Assembly: GCA_011032825.1 (NCBI GenBank) | Contig: JAADJZ010000027.1 | Span: 1-64,000 of the forward strand | DNA length: 64,000 nucleotides | Direction: 5' to 3' | Origin: Massariosphaeria phaeospora | Taxonomy: Eukaryota; Ascomycota; Dothideomycetes; Pleosporales | Notes under the pieces: generated by a model | What the model saw: only the letters and a program-made list of their open reading frames with translations | Database searches by the model: none | What the model was told of the DNA's origin: nothing | In this document: positions 61,594 to 64,000 of the stretch, in pieces | Layout: every line of letters starts with the position of its first letter | How positions within the stretch are numbered: the stretch's first letter is position 1 | Program-made: the position numbers and the translations under genes

Positions 61594-64000
61594 ATGGCCG
61601 ACGTAGACCTCAAGCCAGATGGCCGAGATGATCGGCGCGGTCGAGGAGGACGTAACAACCGCAAGCGTCGTCGCGATGGTAAGCTCGGAGCTCGCTCGCA
61701 CGATCTGCGTCCTCTACCGCGATGCTAATCAGAACCGCGTAGACGAGGACGACCAGGCCGATCGCCGTGGTTCTCAGCGCCGCCGCCGCGCCGATGATGA
61801 AGCTCCGCGCCGTACTTACGAGGAACCTCCTTTCGCGAAGCTCCGCCGGCTGCTCCTCAACATCGCCAGTTCGACGAAGCTGCCCCAAGACGAAGCCATT
61901 GAGATTGCAAAGTGTTTCGCCGACAACTACGATGATGAAGACCTGCGGAACGACTTCTTCGATATCTTCGTCCAACTGTAATCCACCTCTGGGTGTGGCG
62001 GTTGCAATCGCGCTAACAATTCTAGTATCATCGAGCAGCCCTTCAAGATTCCCTTCGTTGCCGCCGTCGCCTTCTACGCGAACGATGTCAAGCCCGACAT
62101 CACGGTCCAAGCTTTGACGCGCGTGGCCGACCGCACACAGAAAGCTCTCGACGAGGGGCAGTGGAAAGAGTTCAAGTTGCTGCTTCGCTTCTTTGCCTGC
62201 TTGCAAGGCCTCTTCCAGGAAGACGGCATCTTCGGCCTTTTGGGCCAGCTGTTCGACACTGTTGTGGACATGCAGAGCGCGAGCGAGCAATACGACGTAC
62301 GTTTTCTGTGCGGTTACGCCTTGCTAGTCTTGCTAAAAACTCCAGGTTGTCGGAATCGAGCTCATCAAGATCATTTTGTTGACCCTCCCTTATGCGATCG
62401 TGTCAAGCGGCACCCGCTTCCACCCACAGGCCCAGACACTGCTCGAGAGTACTGGTGTCGTCGCCTCGAAAATGGTACCCATGGAAGGCCTTATCCAGGT
62501 TTACGATTCTGAGAGCGAAGAGAAGCCTATCGCCTACCACAGCATCATCGGACTTCTCCAGACCCAGCTCGCAAAGGAGTCTGAGTCTGGCTGGGCACTC
62601 CTGTGCATTCCTCGTTTCGACCCGAATGCACTTCGAATTGTCAAGGAGGAGGAGGAGGAGTCTTTACCGACTGTGGGACCGACACACGCATTGCCGAGCT
62701 TCACCATCTCATCTCCCGTCAATCCTGGCCCTACACCGCTTTTCCCCGAGGCGTATTTCTCGCTTTTCGCTGAGCAAGGAATCGAGACTGTACCCAAACT
62801 TACCGATATCGCGGCATCTCTCATTCGGGATGCTATTGTGGATACGGTAGATCAGCTGGATTGCAACCGCGATGTAGTGGCCAAGTATCTCGTGGATCTT
62901 GACTGCTACTGGTCTCTCGACACCTTCGCGAAGCGCGGAACACAATTCGACAAGTTCCGCGATGCAACCGGTGACAAGGTCTTGTGGAAATCCGAGGATA
63001 TGATCGTTGACGCAATCTTCTCCCAACTTTTCAAGTTGCCAGCCCCCGAGCACAAGCTAGTCTATTACCACGCTCTGATCATGCAGTGCTGCAAAGTTGC
63101 TCCTGCTGCAATCGCACCATCTCTAGGCAGGGCTATTCGGATCCTCTACAACAGTTTACATGCCATGGACCTGGAGCTGGGTTACCGGTTCCTGGACTGG
63201 TTTTCGCACCATTTGAGCAACTTTGAGTTCCGGTGGAGATGGAACGAATGGTAGGTATCCAAGTTAACAAACATAACACGGAGCTAAAAATATGACAGGG
63301 TCGAGGATCTGCCTCTCTCGAACCTAACTCCGAAGAAAGCGATGATCATTGCTGCTCTTGACAAGGAGATTCGTCTGTCTTTTGCGAAGCGGATCAGGTC
63401 CACCATCCCAGAAGAGATGCATTACCTGATTCCCGAACGACTAGATGAAGATAACAGCCCTGATTTCAAATACAGCAATGCTGGTATGGCCTATCTACCT
63501 ATGTTTGAGAACATGACTAACTCAGGTCCTAGATACGCCATTCAGTGAAGAGGGACAGATCCTCCATGCGAAAATCCGTAAGAGGGCCACGGCGGAGGAG
63601 GTACAGGAGACCATCGACGTGATCCACAAGAAAGCGGAGCAAGCTGGCATCACAGATGTCTTTGTGCCATCGACCGACGCACTTGTGACAGCAATCTGCC
63701 GTATTGGTGTCAAGTCTTTATCCCATGTACTCTCTTGCATCGAGCGCAACAAAGAACGACTGTTGGCGATCGCCGGGGCTTCAGAGGTGGCGAGACGCCA
63801 GATTGTCGCGAGCGTAGTGGACTACTGGAAGGATCATCCCGGCGTTGCAGTGCGGATCATCAACATCCTGCTCAACTACACCGTCCTCGCGCCACTGACA
63901 GTTGTCCAGTGGGTCTTCGGTGACCACATGGGCGCTGGAGAAGCCTTGACAGAGAGCTGGGTGTACGAGATGGTGTCGAATACGGTGGGGAAAGTGACGA
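61594..64000 (+). CDS. CBC1: Nuclear cap-binding complex large subunit (CBP80), 3' end beyond window
   Basis: Exons 61594-61678, 61743-61977, 62026-62296, 62346-63250, 63299-63483 and 63533 to the window edge. All joins keep frame (introns 64, 48, 49, 48 and 49 nt). The N-terminus MADVDLKPDGRDDRRGRGGR with NRKRRR is the basic signal typical of CBP80. It is followed by the MIF4G domain: FAKLRRLLLNIASSTKLPQDEAIEIAKCF, IIEQPFKIPFVAAVAFYAN, WKEFKLLLRFFACLQGLFQEDGIFGLL and IELIKIILLTLPYAI. Further on are DCYWSLDTFAKRGTQFDKF, FEFRWRWNEWVEDL and ALVTAICRIGVKSLSHVLSCIERNKERL. With CBP20 it binds the 7-methylguanosine cap of nascent RNA in the nucleus and supports splicing, export and decay. The stop lies outside the window. 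Confidence 0.93.

Overview
This window looks like a filamentous ascomycete (Pezizomycotina, probably a Dothideomycete). Genes carry few, short introns (48-200 nt) with GTAAGT/GTATGT-type donors. The conserved genes are single-copy fungal housekeeping genes. The left end is an AT-rich block of transposons decayed by C-to-T/G-to-A transitions, as left by repeat-induced point mutation (RIP). The class-level assignment is inference.

Layout: bases 1-6304 are a RIP-degraded graveyard of pogo/Fot1-type DNA transposons. Three elements are nested inside one another, with TIRs and TA target duplications still readable. A long inverted repeat and a younger fragment of one of the families follow. Bases 7736-22351 hold a MATH-MORN-RING protein (-), deoxyhypusine synthase (-) and a very large intronless SANT-domain protein resembling Snt1/NCoR (+). 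Bases 22352-30411 form an accessory, decaying island: an intergenic stretch with five copies of a 30-bp motif, a C2H2 zinc-finger gene fragment, a trypsin-fold protein whose nucleophile serine appears lost, and a SNF2/RING helicase with an in-frame stop. Bases 30979-41931 carry a run of minus-strand genes: membrane-anchored histidine acid phosphatase, PIG-P (GPI anchor synthesis), acyl-CoA dehydrogenase, a SUN-like Slp1 protein and a Sat4/Hal4-type kinase. After a gene-poor 3.9 kb come the divergent pair BET5 (-) / CaMKK-like kinase (+) and the divergent pair LTV1 (-) / LSG1 (+). A second gene-poor 4.6 kb contains a RIPped MITE. GSK3 (+) and the nuclear cap-binding protein CBC1/CBP80 (+, cut by the right edge) end the window.

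Functional links: LTV1 (40S assembly) and LSG1 (60S assembly) share a 246-bp promoter, which would suit co-regulated ribosome biogenesis. Three Ser/Thr kinases (Sat4-like, CaMKK-like, GSK3) lie within 20 kb but are not evidently one pathway. The most informative structures are the triple-nested transposon, the decaying accessory island, the MATH-MORN-RING fusion and several splicing peculiarities (a 51-nt in-frame intron in the Sat4-like kinase, a GC-AG intron in GSK3). No CRISPR, tRNA or rRNA genes were recognised.
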